From the NCBI RefSeq assembly GCF_017874215.1, contig NZ_JAGGLB010000002.1, forward strand, positions 1-64,000: a stretch of 64,000 nucleotides of DNA. The letters run 5' to 3'. Positions 35,005 through 43,449 of this stretch are shown here, piece after piece; position 1 is the stretch's first letter, and every line of letters starts with the position of its first letter. Under the pieces are notes generated by a model that did no database searches, had not been told where the DNA came from, and was given only the letters and a program-made list of their open reading frames with translations. The DNA comes from Paenibacillus eucommiae. Its GTDB lineage: Bacteria > Bacillota > Bacilli > Paenibacillales > NBRC-103111. Position numbers and translations under genes: made by a program.

Positions 35005-35470
35005 AAAGGACGCCTTCGTGGCGTCCTTTGATGAGTGTGCTCGTAATGTTAGTGCTAGGGGGAGGGAAGGGCTGTGGGCTCCAGCCGCTGTTAAAGATTT
35101 GTTCCCTTGAATGATATGGATATAGGGGTAGGAACAAATCTTTAAAGGCGGACGCTAACGCTCTTCCACCCACAGCCCTTCCCTCTTTTTAGCTTCAATC
35201 GTACGAACACCCAGCTCAAACGGATAGCCAGCAAGGTTTTTTTCTCTTGGTTGGAGGAGATTTTCCCGCGGGCAATGGCGCTGGGAATGAAGAGGGCGCG
35301 CAGCCGAGAAGGATCTGCTACTTTACCAATGTTTAACGATGTTTTTCATCATTAAAAGCACCAAGCCGTCTCCACAACCTTACTTTAACAATGAAAAACA
35401 TCGTTAAAACCCCTTTTATCCACCCAGAGAAGCCATCCGGCCTCTTTTAGCGATGAAAATGAAAAAGAAC
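35005..35470 (+). repeat. Composite repeat, locus C (long hairpin plus short-hairpin element)
   Basis: From left to right: hairpin AAAGGACGCC/GGCGTCCTTT at 35006-35030, probably also the transporter terminator; a long nested hairpin at 35062-35185; a spacer with GTACGAACACCCAGCTCAAA; then the short-hairpin element (35318-35460) with hairpins at 35332-35356 and 35384-35408 and a broken half hairpin at 35445-35460. The same order and sequence recur at 53243-53660. No gene fits this 500-bp stretch. Confidence 0.85.
35062..35185 (+). repeat. Long nested hairpin inside locus C
   Basis: The outer 17-bp arms at 35062-35078 (GAGGGAAGGGCTGTGGG) and 35169-35185 are exact complements. The inner 15-bp arms TTAAAGATTTGTTCC (35091-35105) and GGAACAAATCTTTAA (35131-35145) are also exact, with a 25-nt loop. 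Partial GC pairing lies between the two stems. Confidence 0.85.
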
Positions 35471-35517
35471 CAGGGGAGACATCCATAAAAGGACAGCACC
35501 CTTGGCTCCTTGCTAGC

Positions 35518-36225
35518 TTACAGATTATTCCCCCGATGATGCAGCACTGATTCCACTTTGAGAAGATGCTGCATCATCGTATCATATGCCTTGCCCTCAT
35601 TTCGATCAAAGATAGCTTCGTAAATTTTCCGGTGTTCTTGGAGCAGTCTCTGCGAGCTTGCTTTTTCGGCATAAAACCACAGCCTTCGAGATTCCATCAT
35701 GCTTTCCTGCAGTCTTTGTGACAATAGCTCCATCATATGTAGAATAAGACCATTATGTGTGGCTTTAGCAAGCTGCAGATGAAATTTGGCATCCGCTTCT
35801 TCGCCGCGAACTTCATCATCGATCGAATCTTCCATTTCTTCTAAAATGTCACGAAGCACCTGCAGGTCTTCATCGGTTCTATTCTGCGCAGCAAGCCGCA
35901 CACCACCGGTTTCCATGATTTTTCTAATCTCCAAAATTTCCTTCAGTGACTCCGCTCTGTCAAACAGATCCGGCGTCTCTCCGTCCTTGGGCAGCTGCTC
36001 AGCGACATAAGTACCTCCGCCCTGCAAAATATCTACCCATCCCATAGCCTTAAGGGCGCTTAAAGCTTCTCTGATCGTCGATCTCCCTACCCCAAAGCTG
36101 GTCGCCAGATCAACTACGGAAGAAAGCTTGTCTCCTGGCTTAAGCTCTCCAGATTCTATGGAGTCACGTATCCGGTTCATAACCATTTCATAACCCTTTA
36201 ACGGTTTAACCTGATTAAAATTCAT
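35518..36225 (-). CDS. FadR-subfamily GntR transcriptional regulator
   Basis: About 235 residues from the ATG at 36225, after AGGTGG; an upstream in-frame start at 36312 overlaps the ytfJ terminator. The N-terminal winged helix (GDKLSSVVDLATSFGVGRST, IREALSALKAMG, GGGTYV) is of GntR type. The all-helical FCD domain (EILEIRKIMETGGVRLAA, FHLQLAKATHNGLI, EHRKIYEAI) has the Asp/His pattern that binds metal and a small organic acid in relatives. Target genes are not evident; no operator was identified and no transporter or lactate-use genes adjoin it. Confidence 0.88.
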   Translation of the reverse strand: MNFNQVKPLKGYEMVMNRIRDSIESGELKPGDKLSSVVDLATSFGVGRSTIREALSALKAMGWVDILQGGGTYVAEQLPKDGETPDLFDRAESLKEILEIRKIMETGGVRLAAQNRTDEDLQVLRDILEEMEDSIDDEVRGEEADAKFHLQLAKATHNGLILHMMELLSQRLQESMMESRRLWFYAEKASSQRLLQEHRKIYEAIFDRNEGKAYDTMMQHLLKVESVLHHRGNNL

Positions 36226-36282
36226 TGCATCCACCTCATCTTTCATCTTTCCATGATAGAGGATTTTGCCCAAAAAGTCATA

Positions 36283-36312
36283 CAAAAAAAGCTGCCCGCT
36301 AGAGCAGCCCAA
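36283..36312 (-). terminator. Rho-independent terminator after ytfJ
   Basis: Minus strand: GCTGC, loop TCTAGCGG, GCAGC, then TTTTTTTG. It lies 13 bp past the ytfJ stop. Confidence 0.8.
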
Positions 36313-36324
36313 TTGAAAATCTTT

Positions 36325-36831
36325 TTAAACGATAAAATTTGGATTATCTTGGTTGTTTGGGGCAGCTTGAGCGGCGTTCAAAGGATCCATAGTATGCGCT
36401 GTGCTTGTACCCTGCATCCCTTTGATCATACTTTGAATTTTCTCTGCTACTTGAGGGGCTGAATCAATTAAGCGCTCCAGGATATGGGTTTGGTTATCCA
36501 ATGGAACAACTTTGACTCCAGCCTTGCCTACCACCAGGAAAGCAATTGGTGTAATGGAAACCCCGCCGCCGCTACCTCCTCCAAAGGGAAGCTCAACCTT
36601 GGCTGCACTTGCGTCCTGTCTGCCAGCTATAGCACCATCGTGCTTCACATGGGTAACAAATTCACTTCCCCCGGCTGCAAAGCCGAAACCAACCTTGGAT
36701 ATCGGCATGATGACACTGCCATCCGGTGTTTCTACCGGGTCACCAACAATCGTATTGACATCGACCATTTCTTTTATATTTTCCATGGCGACTTTCATTA
36801 ATCCTTCGATTGGATGCTGTGTTAATGACAT
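36325..36831 (-). CDS. ytfJ: GerW-family sporulation protein YtfJ
   Basis: 168 residues. The N-terminal HPIEGLMKVAMENIKEMVDV and the central VGFGFAAGGSEF and GGGSGGGVSITPIAFLVV are hallmarks of the YtfJ/GerW family. In B. subtilis it is made in the forespore and aids germination through SleB. The last 25 residues are rich in Ala, Asn and Gln. Start ATG follows GGAGGAG. It follows the DUF2953 gene ytfI, as in Bacillus. Confidence 0.92.
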   Translation of the reverse strand: MSLTQHPIEGLMKVAMENIKEMVDVNTIVGDPVETPDGSVIMPISKVGFGFAAGGSEFVTHVKHDGAIAGRQDASAAKVELPFGGGSGGGVSITPIAFLVVGKAGVKVVPLDNQTHILERLIDSAPQVAEKIQSMIKGMQGTSTAHTMDPLNAAQAAPNNQDNPNFIV

Positions 36832-36918
36832 TTTTTATTCTCCTCCATTCTCGGATACCTAGTTGATCAAGGTTTTTGTTCGTTTATTAGGATATCCCAA
36901 AGTTATATAGGGTATGTG

Positions 36919-37614
36919 TCAAGAAAATAATTTCACTTTGCGGTTCATCATGATCCGATACCAGGTACGAAGACCGCCTTTCACCTTCAATATTCGGTAC
37001 AATAACTGCACAGCAGCCAACATTGCATAGAAAAATCTTACACGAACCGCACAGGAAAACACAGTTGTAAACTGCATGCGGTTATATTCTGGAACCACTT
37101 CGATAAGCGGCCTGCACTTTATTTGGACATAAGGCATGATGAACCCGAGCAGAGACGATTTCATTGCCCACACGGCTCCTGTTGTTATTGCTGTTTCAGG
37201 TGCGTCCTCAAGGCCTACATGGGTACTCCAGGTCAGCTTCATGCATTGTACATGCGAAAGCGAACGCTTTAACCATTCATAGAGGTGAACTGCATTTTGC
37301 AGCAAAATCTTGGCTGTATGATAAAAACGGATGATTTTGTCTTGGGTAATACGTTCCTTGGTCTCACTCAGCGGGGCTGAAGTATTCTCGTTTACTAACT
37401 TGGATTTAACTTGAATTCCTTCGGCGAAGCCTTTAAATTTGATCATCGGCACGACATACCGGTAATGCAGTAAGCCAAATAAAGCCTGGATTTCGACAAC
37501 AATCTCATCGTTATCCTTTTCTCTGGAAAAAAAGATGTTACCACTAATATAGCTGAAGCATAAAATCACAATAACAGCGAACAATACGATACCAACCACC
37601 CATAACCAGATCAC
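36919..37614 (-). CDS. DUF2953 membrane protein (YtfI-like)
   Basis: About 231 residues from a GTG at 37614, seven bases after GGAGG; the ATG two codons earlier is too close to that site. One N-terminal helix (about 3-25), then a soluble part containing VVEIQALFGLLHYRYVVPMIK and the LTWSTHVGLEDAPETAITTG stretch typical of DUF2953. B. subtilis ytfI precedes ytfJ in the same way. Function unknown; probably part of spore membrane biology. Confidence 0.82.
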   Translation of the reverse strand: MIWLWVVGIVLFAVIVILCFSYISGNIFFSREKDNDEIVVEIQALFGLLHYRYVVPMIKFKGFAEGIQVKSKLVNENTSAPLSETKERITQDKIIRFYHTAKILLQNAVHLYEWLKRSLSHVQCMKLTWSTHVGLEDAPETAITTGAVWAMKSSLLGFIMPYVQIKCRPLIEVVPEYNRMQFTTVFSCAVRVRFFYAMLAAVQLLYRILKVKGGLRTWYRIMMNRKVKLFS

Positions 37615-37685
37615 GTTCATTCCTCCCCAAAACTCCCTAACAGCAAAAATGGTTAAAGCAAAAGTAGATATGCAAAAGTCAATTC

Positions 37686-37733
37686 AACAAAAAAACTCCG
37701 TTACAAAGAGCAGCCTTGCTCCCTTATAACGAA
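37686..37733 (-). terminator. Rho-independent terminator after scpB
   Basis: Minus strand: AACTTCGTTA and TGTAACGGAGTT pair around an inner GAGCAAGGCTGCTC hairpin, followed by TTTTTTG. Confidence 0.8.
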
Positions 37734-37835
37734 GTTTAGTATGACCATGAAATGGAAAACCATGCATAGTTGGTATATAAAGTATAAAAATATGTAGTAG
37801 AGCCTTTGTAAAGCTTTGTAGAGCCATGTAACGCT

Positions 37836-38450
37836 TTATTCGACTTCATCCGTTTGTACTTCATCAAATGTAATTTGCTTCGTATCAAGCTTGTCAAAAA
37901 GCATTTTTGTTTCTTCTTCTAAATCAAATTCATTTTGAAAGGAGGTTGGTTCAGGTAATTCCTGCAATGAGCTTAAGCCAAAATAATCAAGAAATGATTT
38001 GGTGGTGCGATAAAGAATCGGTCTTCCCACAGCTTCGGCACGGCCTTGTTCTTCAATTAAATCTTTGGCCGACAGCGTATGGAGGGCTCTATCGCTTTTT
38101 ACGCCGCGTATTTCCTCGATTTCCACCCGTGTAATGGGCTGCTTGTAGGCAACAATAGATAATGTCTCCAATGCCGCTTGAGATAAGGAGGAGCGCGACG
38201 GACTGTAAGCAAGCCGTTCAAAAAAAGGTGCGTGCTCCACTAAAGTCGTTAACTGAAAAGCTCCGGCAATTTCAACAATTTGGATGCCCCGTTTATCGCG
38301 CTTCATATCGCCTTTTAATTCCACGACCAGATCAGTAATAAGCTTCACATCCTGCTCCATGACCTCCGCAATCTGCTTCGCATCCAACCCTTCGTCACCC
38401 GCGGCGAAAAGAAGCCCTTCAATAACTGATTTCATCTGCCGGTAGTTCAA
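37836..38450 (-). CDS. scpB: Segregation and condensation protein ScpB
   Basis: About 204 residues from a TTG at 38450, nine bases after GGGGAGGAG, giving an N-terminus of M-N-Y-R-Q-M-K-S-V-I-E-G that fits the family. The first ATG, five codons further in, is far from the ribosome site. Two winged-helix domains: LLFAAGDEGLDAKQIAEVME and LSIVAYKQPITRVEIEEIRG. ScpB dimers join ScpA and SMC in the condensin that compacts newly copied origins. The start overlaps scpA by 32 bp. The C-terminal tail is acidic. Confidence 0.93.
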   Translation of the reverse strand: MNYRQMKSVIEGLLFAAGDEGLDAKQIAEVMEQDVKLITDLVVELKGDMKRDKRGIQIVEIAGAFQLTTLVEHAPFFERLAYSPSRSSLSQAALETLSIVAYKQPITRVEIEEIRGVKSDRALHTLSAKDLIEEQGRAEAVGRPILYRTTKSFLDYFGLSSLQELPEPTSFQNEFDLEEETKMLFDKLDTKQITFDEVQTDEVE

Positions 38451-39204
38451 CGTTAAGCTCCTCCCCTTTAGCTTGAATGACAATATCCTCAAATAAGCTG
38501 TGCTGATAGCAAACCAGCTTCTTCATCTTCATTAATTCCAGTAAGGCCAAAAAAGTAACAACGACTTCCTCACGCGTCATTTGATAATCGAACAGCTTGG
38601 AAAAAAGAAACTTCCCGCTTCTCACTTTAAGCAGTTGGAGAACTTCCTTCATGCGGTCCTTAACGGATATTTCATCCCTACGGATCTTGGAAATCGTGTT
38701 ACGGCTGACCATCTTGCGCAATGTTCGCTGAAAGGCAATAAGAAGATCCATGGCAACCAGTCCGAGTACAGGATTCTCTTGCACAACAGGTAAGAAGGTA
38801 GACAAATCTTCCGGCTCACGGGTGTACACCAAGCTCCGCTCGACCTCTTTATCGCGCAGCAAATCAGCTATTGATTTATATTTGCGATATTCAATCAGCT
38901 TCTGAACCAGCTCCGCACGAGGGTCGAAGTCATCCTCCATATCAAACAGAGCATCATCGTACTCGATGACAGGCGGCTTGGGCAACAGCATCTTGCTCTT
39001 GATCGAAAGCAAAGTAGCCGCCATCACCAGAAATTCGCTCGTAACATCGAGCTCCAGCTCGTGCATAGCCTGCACATATTCCAAATACTGATCCGTTATC
39101 TCCTTGACTGGTATGTTGTAAATATCCAGCTCATTCTTGTCGATCAAATGCAGCAAGAGATCAAGGGGGCCTTCAAACGCTTCTAGTTTATATGTTACTT
39201 TCAT
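38419..39204 (-). CDS. scpA: Segregation and condensation protein ScpA (kleisin)
   Basis: 261 residues. The N-terminal FEGPLDLLLHLIDKNELDIYNIPV binds the SMC neck, and the C-terminal winged helix (EVVVTFLALLELMKMKKLVCYQ) binds the SMC head. It is the kleisin of the SMC-ScpA-ScpB condensin. Start ATG after GGGGGATAC. It overlaps scpB and lies 61 bp downstream of ribH, the same order as in B. subtilis. Confidence 0.95.
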   Translation of the reverse strand: MKVTYKLEAFEGPLDLLLHLIDKNELDIYNIPVKEITDQYLEYVQAMHELELDVTSEFLVMAATLLSIKSKMLLPKPPVIEYDDALFDMEDDFDPRAELVQKLIEYRKYKSIADLLRDKEVERSLVYTREPEDLSTFLPVVQENPVLGLVAMDLLIAFQRTLRKMVSRNTISKIRRDEISVKDRMKEVLQLLKVRSGKFLFSKLFDYQMTREEVVVTFLALLELMKMKKLVCYQHSLFEDIVIQAKGEELNVELPADEISY

Positions 39205-39263
39205 CGGGTTGTTGTATCCCCCTTGCTGCCTTGTTTAAGATTAAAGATATATGAAATCCAAAA

Positions 39264-39734
39264 TTAAGCTTGTAATTGTTTGGATAGATTAGCCATTTCA
39301 ATAGCTGATGCAGCGGCTTCCCAGCCTTTGTTGCCAGCTTTTGTACCAGCCCGCTCTACAGCTTGTTCAATTGAATCCGTTGTAAGCACCCCGAATATCG
39401 TAGGGACTCCTGTTTTCAATGAAATCGCAGAAACGCCTTTGGCAACCTCGCTGCATACATAATCAAAATGCGGAGTAGAGCCGCGGATAACTGTACCCAG
39501 TGTAATAACAGCGTCATACTTGCCGCTTTCGGCCATCTTCTGAGCAATTAACGAAATTTCAAAAGCTCCAGGTACCCAAGCAATTTCAATCTCATCATCA
39601 AGTACCCCATGTCGCTTAAGACCATCCAGCGCACCTGATAATAACTTGGAAGTTATAAATTCATTGAAACGTCCAACGACGATTCCATATTTTAAATTTT
39701 GTGAAACTAAATGACCTTCGTATACTTTTGGCAT
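39264..39734 (-). CDS. ribH: 6,7-dimethyl-8-ribityllumazine synthase
   Basis: 156 residues. It condenses the ribityl pyrimidine with dihydroxybutanone phosphate to form lumazine. [48 protein letters not shown] and the C-terminal [13 protein letters not shown] are diagnostic; the last two carry phosphate-binding and catalytic His residues. Probably forms a 60-mer shell. Last gene of the rib operon; AAAAGGAG precedes the ATG. Confidence 0.96.
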   Translation of the reverse strand: MPKVYEGHLVSQNLKYGIVVGRFNEFITSKLLSGALDGLKRHGVLDDEIEIAWVPGAFEISLIAQKMAESGKYDAVITLGTVIRGSTPHFDYVCSEVAKGVSAISLKTGVPTIFGVLTTDSIEQAVERAGTKAGNKGWEAAASAIEMANLSKQLQA

Positions 39735-39789
39735 GATAATTTCTCCTTTTCTCTATCTAAAATTTAATTTTTTAAGCCCAGCTATTCCA

Positions 39790-41046
39790 TTAAATGCCGC
39801 TGCCAGAATCATGAAATTCCAGCATATGACCCAACTTTTCCTGTTTCGTATGCAAATAGGCCGAATTATCTTCGTTAGTTTCCATTTGAATAGGAACCCG
39901 TTCGACAATTTCGAGGCCGTAGCCTTCTAGTCCTTTAATTTTGCGGGGATTATTGGTCAGCAGGCGAATTTTTCGAACTCCGAGATCCTTCAGAATTTGT
40001 GCGCCAATCCCATAGTCTCGAAGATCAGGAGCGAACCCAAGCTTAATATTCGCCTCAACAGTGTCAAATCCCTGCTCCTGCAAGGCATAAGCTTTTAATT
40101 TATTGATTAAGCCAATCCCTCTGCCCTCTTGCCGCATATACAGAAGCACGCCTGAGCCTGCAAGCTCGATTTGTTTCAAAGCTGCATCAAGCTGCGGTCC
40201 GCAGTCACAACGGTGGGAATGAAAGACATCTCCCGTCAAGCATTCGGAGTGAACCCTGACCAGAATTGGCTGGTCGGAATCAATAGTTCCTTTAACGAGC
40301 GCAACATGCTCCTTGTTGTCCAACTGATTTGTGTAAGCAACAGCTTTGAAGCTGCCTAGGTCTGTAGGTAGTTTAACCTCTACTTCCCGCTGAATCAAAT
40401 TTTCCATTTGATTGCGGTAGTGGATCAGATCCTGAATCGTAATAATCCGCATACTATGCTTGTCGGCAATTTCCATTAAATCCGGAACACGGGCCATTGA
40501 ACCGTCTTCCTTAATCACTTCACAAATTACCGCGGCAGGGTAGGAACCGCACATCTTGGCCAAATCCACAGCTGCCTCCGTATGGCCAGTCCTGCGCAGC
40601 ACACCGCCCGCCTTCGCTACTAATGGAAATACATGACCGGGTCTGCGAAATTCCTGAGCGCGCGTGGCAGGGTTAATCAGAGCCTGAATTGTAGCCGAAC
40701 GCTCATAAGCGGAAATACCCGTAGTTGTGCTGGCATGATCGACAGAAATCGTAAAGGCTGTTCCGTGATAATCCGTGTTACGGGCCACCATCTGCGGCAG
40801 ATCCAGCTCCTGGGCACGCTGCTCCGTAATCGGTACACAAACGAGCCCGCGGCCTTCTTTAATCATAAAGTTGATGACCTCAGGTGTCGCCTTTTCGGCC
40901 AGGGCAATAAAATCCCCTTCATTTTCCCGATCTTCGTCATCGACAACAATAATCACTTTCCCCAAAATCAAATCATATATCGCATCTTCAATTTTGCTGA
41001 AATTGACATTATTTCTATCCACACTCGTATTTGTCTGTTCTCCCAT
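39790..41046 (-). CDS. ribBA: Bifunctional dihydroxybutanone-4-phosphate synthase / GTP cyclohydrolase II
   Basis: 418 residues. The N-terminal RibB domain (about 12-210) has [20 protein letters not shown] and [13 protein letters not shown]. The C-terminal RibA domain has [20 protein letters not shown], whose three cysteines bind zinc, and [11 protein letters not shown]. It makes both precursors of riboflavin, from ribulose 5-phosphate and GTP. GGAGGG precedes the ATG. Third gene of the operon, 55 bp before ribH. Confidence 0.96.
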   Translation of the reverse strand: MGEQTNTSVDRNNVNFSKIEDAIYDLILGKVIIVVDDEDRENEGDFIALAEKATPEVINFMIKEGRGLVCVPITEQRAQELDLPQMVARNTDYHGTAFTISVDHASTTTGISAYERSATIQALINPATRAQEFRRPGHVFPLVAKAGGVLRRTGHTEAAVDLAKMCGSYPAAVICEVIKEDGSMARVPDLMEIADKHSMRIITIQDLIHYRNQMENLIQREVEVKLPTDLGSFKAVAYTNQLDNKEHVALVKGTIDSDQPILVRVHSECLTGDVFHSHRCDCGPQLDAALKQIELAGSGVLLYMRQEGRGIGLINKLKAYALQEQGFDTVEANIKLGFAPDLRDYGIGAQILKDLGVRKIRLLTNNPRKIKGLEGYGLEIVERVPIQMETNEDNSAYLHTKQEKLGHMLEFHDSGSGI

Positions 41047-41122
41047 GGTATATCCCTCCTATACATAACAAGCTTTCTTCAAAAGTGTGGAGCAAATTAT
41101 TCATTGATGATGCACGGGTGGT

Positions 41123-41162
41123 AATACATAAAAACATGCTCGATTACATAAAACCATGCTCG
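41123..41162 (-). repeat. 20-bp tandem duplication at the end of ribE
   Basis: AATACATAAAAACATGCTCG (41123-41142) and ATTACATAAAACCATGCTCG (41143-41162) are adjacent copies with two differences. The right copy includes the ribE stop codon and last residues. Confidence 0.75.
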
Positions 41163-41812
41163 GCTAGATAACTGGCGCTCATAGCATTTTGTTTGTTCTC
41201 TTGTGCAGTACCCTTGCTTGATTGAAATCCGAGTAGTCTTTCCATATATTTAGCCAAAACGTCACATTCGATATTCACAGTATCTCCTGGTTTTTTATCC
41301 TGAAGCACCGTTTGTGCTAGTGTGTGCGGTATGATCGATACAGATACTGAACGGTCATTTACATTTACAACTGTAAGACTAATTCCATCTATTGTAATAG
41401 AGCCGCTATTGATAATATATCTTAGAATCTCTGTTTTCTCTGGCTCAAAACGAAAAACAATCGAGTTTTCTTCAGGAGTACGGGAGACAATAACAGCCGT
41501 TGTGTCCACATGTCCTTGTACGATATGACCTCCGAAACGGCCATTCGCCGCCATCGCCCGCTCCAGGTTGACCTTAGAGCCGCTTTGCAGCTTGCAGAGA
41601 TTAGTCTTCCGGAAGGTCTCAGGTATGACGTCGACGGAAAATGAGTCGCTGTCGTAGGTAATGACCGTTAAGCATACACCGTTAACAGATATGCTGTCCC
41701 CCAGATGCACGTCCTCAAGAACCCGATTAGCGCCTATAGTCAGTACCATCGATTGACCTTGCCGGTGAATACGGCGCATAATGCCGATTTCTTCTATGAT
41801 TCCAGTGAACAT
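41144..41812 (-). CDS. ribE: Riboflavin synthase (alpha subunit)
   Basis: 222 residues, two similar lumazine-binding domains. N-terminal MFTGIIEEIGIMRRI and NGVCLTV define domain 1; GHIVQGHVDTTA opens the second, with SGSITIDGISLTVVNV. It dismutates two lumazine molecules into riboflavin and a pyrimidine. GAGGAGG precedes the ATG, two bases after the ribD stop. Its final codons are included in a short tandem duplication. Confidence 0.95.
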   Translation of the reverse strand: MFTGIIEEIGIMRRIHRQGQSMVLTIGANRVLEDVHLGDSISVNGVCLTVITYDSDSFSVDVIPETFRKTNLCKLQSGSKVNLERAMAANGRFGGHIVQGHVDTTAVIVSRTPEENSIVFRFEPEKTEILRYIINSGSITIDGISLTVVNVNDRSVSVSIIPHTLAQTVLQDKKPGDTVNIECDVLAKYMERLLGFQSSKGTAQENKQNAMSASYLAEHGFM

Positions 41813-41814
41813 AA

Positions 41815-42957
41815 CTAGCCGTTCTCCTCCTCTCGTTCATACTGCGGGTAGCCTGTCAGGCATATATCTGCACCGAACTGCTCTACCTTCAGCCGTTCGA
41901 GCGTTATGGCCTCACTCATCTTCTCGAAGCCTTCAAAAGCGAAATTCGCTGGTGCTCCAGCTCCACCGATTATCTTAGGTGCGTAGAACAGCACCATCTT
42001 GTCGATGAGCCGCTGCTCCAGCATCGCGCCGTTCAGGCGCCCTCCACCCTCGAGGAGGATGGAGCCGATCTCCCGCTCGCCAAGCTGCCGCATGGCGAGG
42101 GCAAGATCCACCTGCGGGCCTTCGCCGCAGGTGAGGATCTCGATGCCACGCGCTTCCAGCGCGGCACGGCGTTCAGCGGGCGCCTGCCCGCCTGCGAGCA
42201 GGATCGTCGGCTGACGATCCTGCTCCTGCAGCACGCGGGCGCCTAGCGGGATTCGCAGCTGCGAATCCGCGACGAGCCGGACCGGCTGCAAAGCCGGTAC
42301 CGGGAGCCGCGCGTCCAGCTGCGGGTCGTCGGCGAGGACCGTGCCGACGCCAACGAGGATGCCCTGGTGCCGATGGCGCAGGGTATGCACTGCGGCGCGC
42401 GAGGCCTCGCCGGTGATCCACCTGCTGTGACCGGTCTTGGAGGCGATCCGCCCATCCAGCGTACTCGCTGTCTTCAGCGTCACAAAAGGCATCTTAGTAA
42501 CGATGTACTTATTAAAAGCCTCATTCAGCACCGAAGACACTCCCGCCAGCAGCCCGACCTCAACCTCAAGACCATGACTCCTTAGCTTCGCAATGCCAGT
42601 ACCCGCAACCTGAGGATTCGGATCAACATCGGCTACAACAACTCGCTTTACACCAGCTTCTATTAGACGATCGCTGCAGGGCGCCGTTTTTCCATAATGA
42701 CTACACGGTTCAAGCGTGACATAAGCTGTACAGCCCATGGCTTCCTCACCAGCAAGCAGCAATGCATTTACCTCGGCATGACCTTCGCCACGCTTCAAAT
42801 GCGCGCCCATCCCAATGATGCGCCCATTCTTCACAAGCACACAGCCTACAACCGGGTTGATACCTGTCTGCCCCATTGCACTCTCTGCCATTTGCAGCGC
42901 AAGTCTCATATAAGTCTCATCATTGAGCAGTTGGATAATAGCACACCCCCTCGACAA
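41815..42957 (-). CDS. ribD: Bifunctional riboflavin deaminase/reductase
   Basis: About 380 residues. The N-terminal deaminase domain has the zinc motif GHAEVNALL and TLEPCSHYGKTAPCSD; the C-terminal reductase domain has TLKTASTLDGRIASKTGHSRWIT and ILLEGGGRLNGAML. It carries out the second and third steps from GTP. No ATG fits the start: family comparison begins near LNDETYM, and the candidates are TTG at 42957, or ATT/CTG codons behind GAGGGGG. Between about 42000 and 42470 the gene is much richer in GC than its neighbours. Confidence 0.94.
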   Translation of the reverse strand: MSRGCAIIQLLNDETYMRLALQMAESAMGQTGINPVVGCVLVKNGRIIGMGAHLKRGEGHAEVNALLLAGEEAMGCTAYVTLEPCSHYGKTAPCSDRLIEAGVKRVVVADVDPNPQVAGTGIAKLRSHGLEVEVGLLAGVSSVLNEAFNKYIVTKMPFVTLKTASTLDGRIASKTGHSRWITGEASRAAVHTLRHRHQGILVGVGTVLADDPQLDARLPVPALQPVRLVADSQLRIPLGARVLQEQDRQPTILLAGGQAPAERRAALEARGIEILTCGEGPQVDLALAMRQLGEREIGSILLEGGGRLNGAMLEQRLIDKMVLFYAPKIIGGAGAPANFAFEGFEKMSEAITLERLKVEQFGADICLTGYPQYEREEENG

Positions 42958-42997
42958 TTAAATGAAATGGACGTTCTCCGTACGGGTTTATTGAACT

Positions 42998-43031
42998 AAA
43001 AAAGCCCCATTCCTCCGAAGGATAGGGGCTC
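42998..43031 (-). terminator. Attenuator terminator of the rib operon leader
   Basis: Minus strand: AGCCCC, a 15-base loop with CCTTCGGAGG, GGGGCT, then TTTTTAG. It lies between the FMN aptamer and ribD and is the likely off-switch. Confidence 0.85.
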
Positions 43032-43220
43032 TGATCGGAAAATTTTCCAACACGAATAAATCTCCTGCGTTGTAAGCTTTGACTTTAGCTCCATCGTTCC
43101 TCAAAATCATCTCGAAACAAACGCAGACAGCTTGATAAAAAAGCTGAAGACCACGCAGCATCAAAAAAGAGTACATGTGAAAAAAAGTACAAAGTTCCGC
43201 ATTCAAAAAAGTATTCGCGT

Positions 43221-43396
43221 TCTCCTTCTCCCATCCAGACTATACTGTCGGTCTCGGACTTGCACCGAGTCAACCGGAATGAGGCCTCGGCATATACCGT
43301 TCAGCTTCATTACGGGTCACGGACTGAACATCTTGCCAGACTGGCTGCCAGATGTAACACCGCCGGTGGGGAATTGCACCCCGCCCCGAAGGATAT
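43221..43396 (-). promoter_or_regulatory. FMN riboswitch (RFN element)
   Basis: On the minus strand the canonical RFN blocks appear in order: ATATCCTTCGGGGCGGGGTG, CAATTCCCCACCGGCGGTG, CAGTCCGTGACCC, GGTTGACTCGGTGCAAGTCC, GAGACCGACAGTATAGTCTG, and GGATGGGAGAAGGA. It senses FMN and, with the terminator at 42998, stops transcription of ribD-ribE-ribBA-ribH when FMN is plentiful. The gap from aptamer to terminator is about 190 nt, longer than usual. Confidence 0.97.
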
Positions 43397-43419
43397 TCGT
43401 TTTTTCATTTTTATAAAAT

Positions 43420-43449
43420 CTTATAGCAACCAAACCGCCGCTATATCAA
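43420..43449 (-). promoter_or_regulatory. SigA-type promoter of the rib operon
   Basis: Minus strand: TTGATA, an 18-bp spacer, and TATAAG, with transcription starting about 20 bp before the FMN aptamer. Confidence 0.7.

Noticed and set aside
42173..42455. Several antisense and shifted frames in ribD rich in Arg, Ala and Pro
   Set aside because: They are by-products of the GC-rich codons of ribD, without ribosome sites.
43085..43273. A 62-codon minus-strand frame between the FMN aptamer and ribD
   Set aside because: It starts inside the riboswitch and has no family match; the sequence is explained by the RNA structure.
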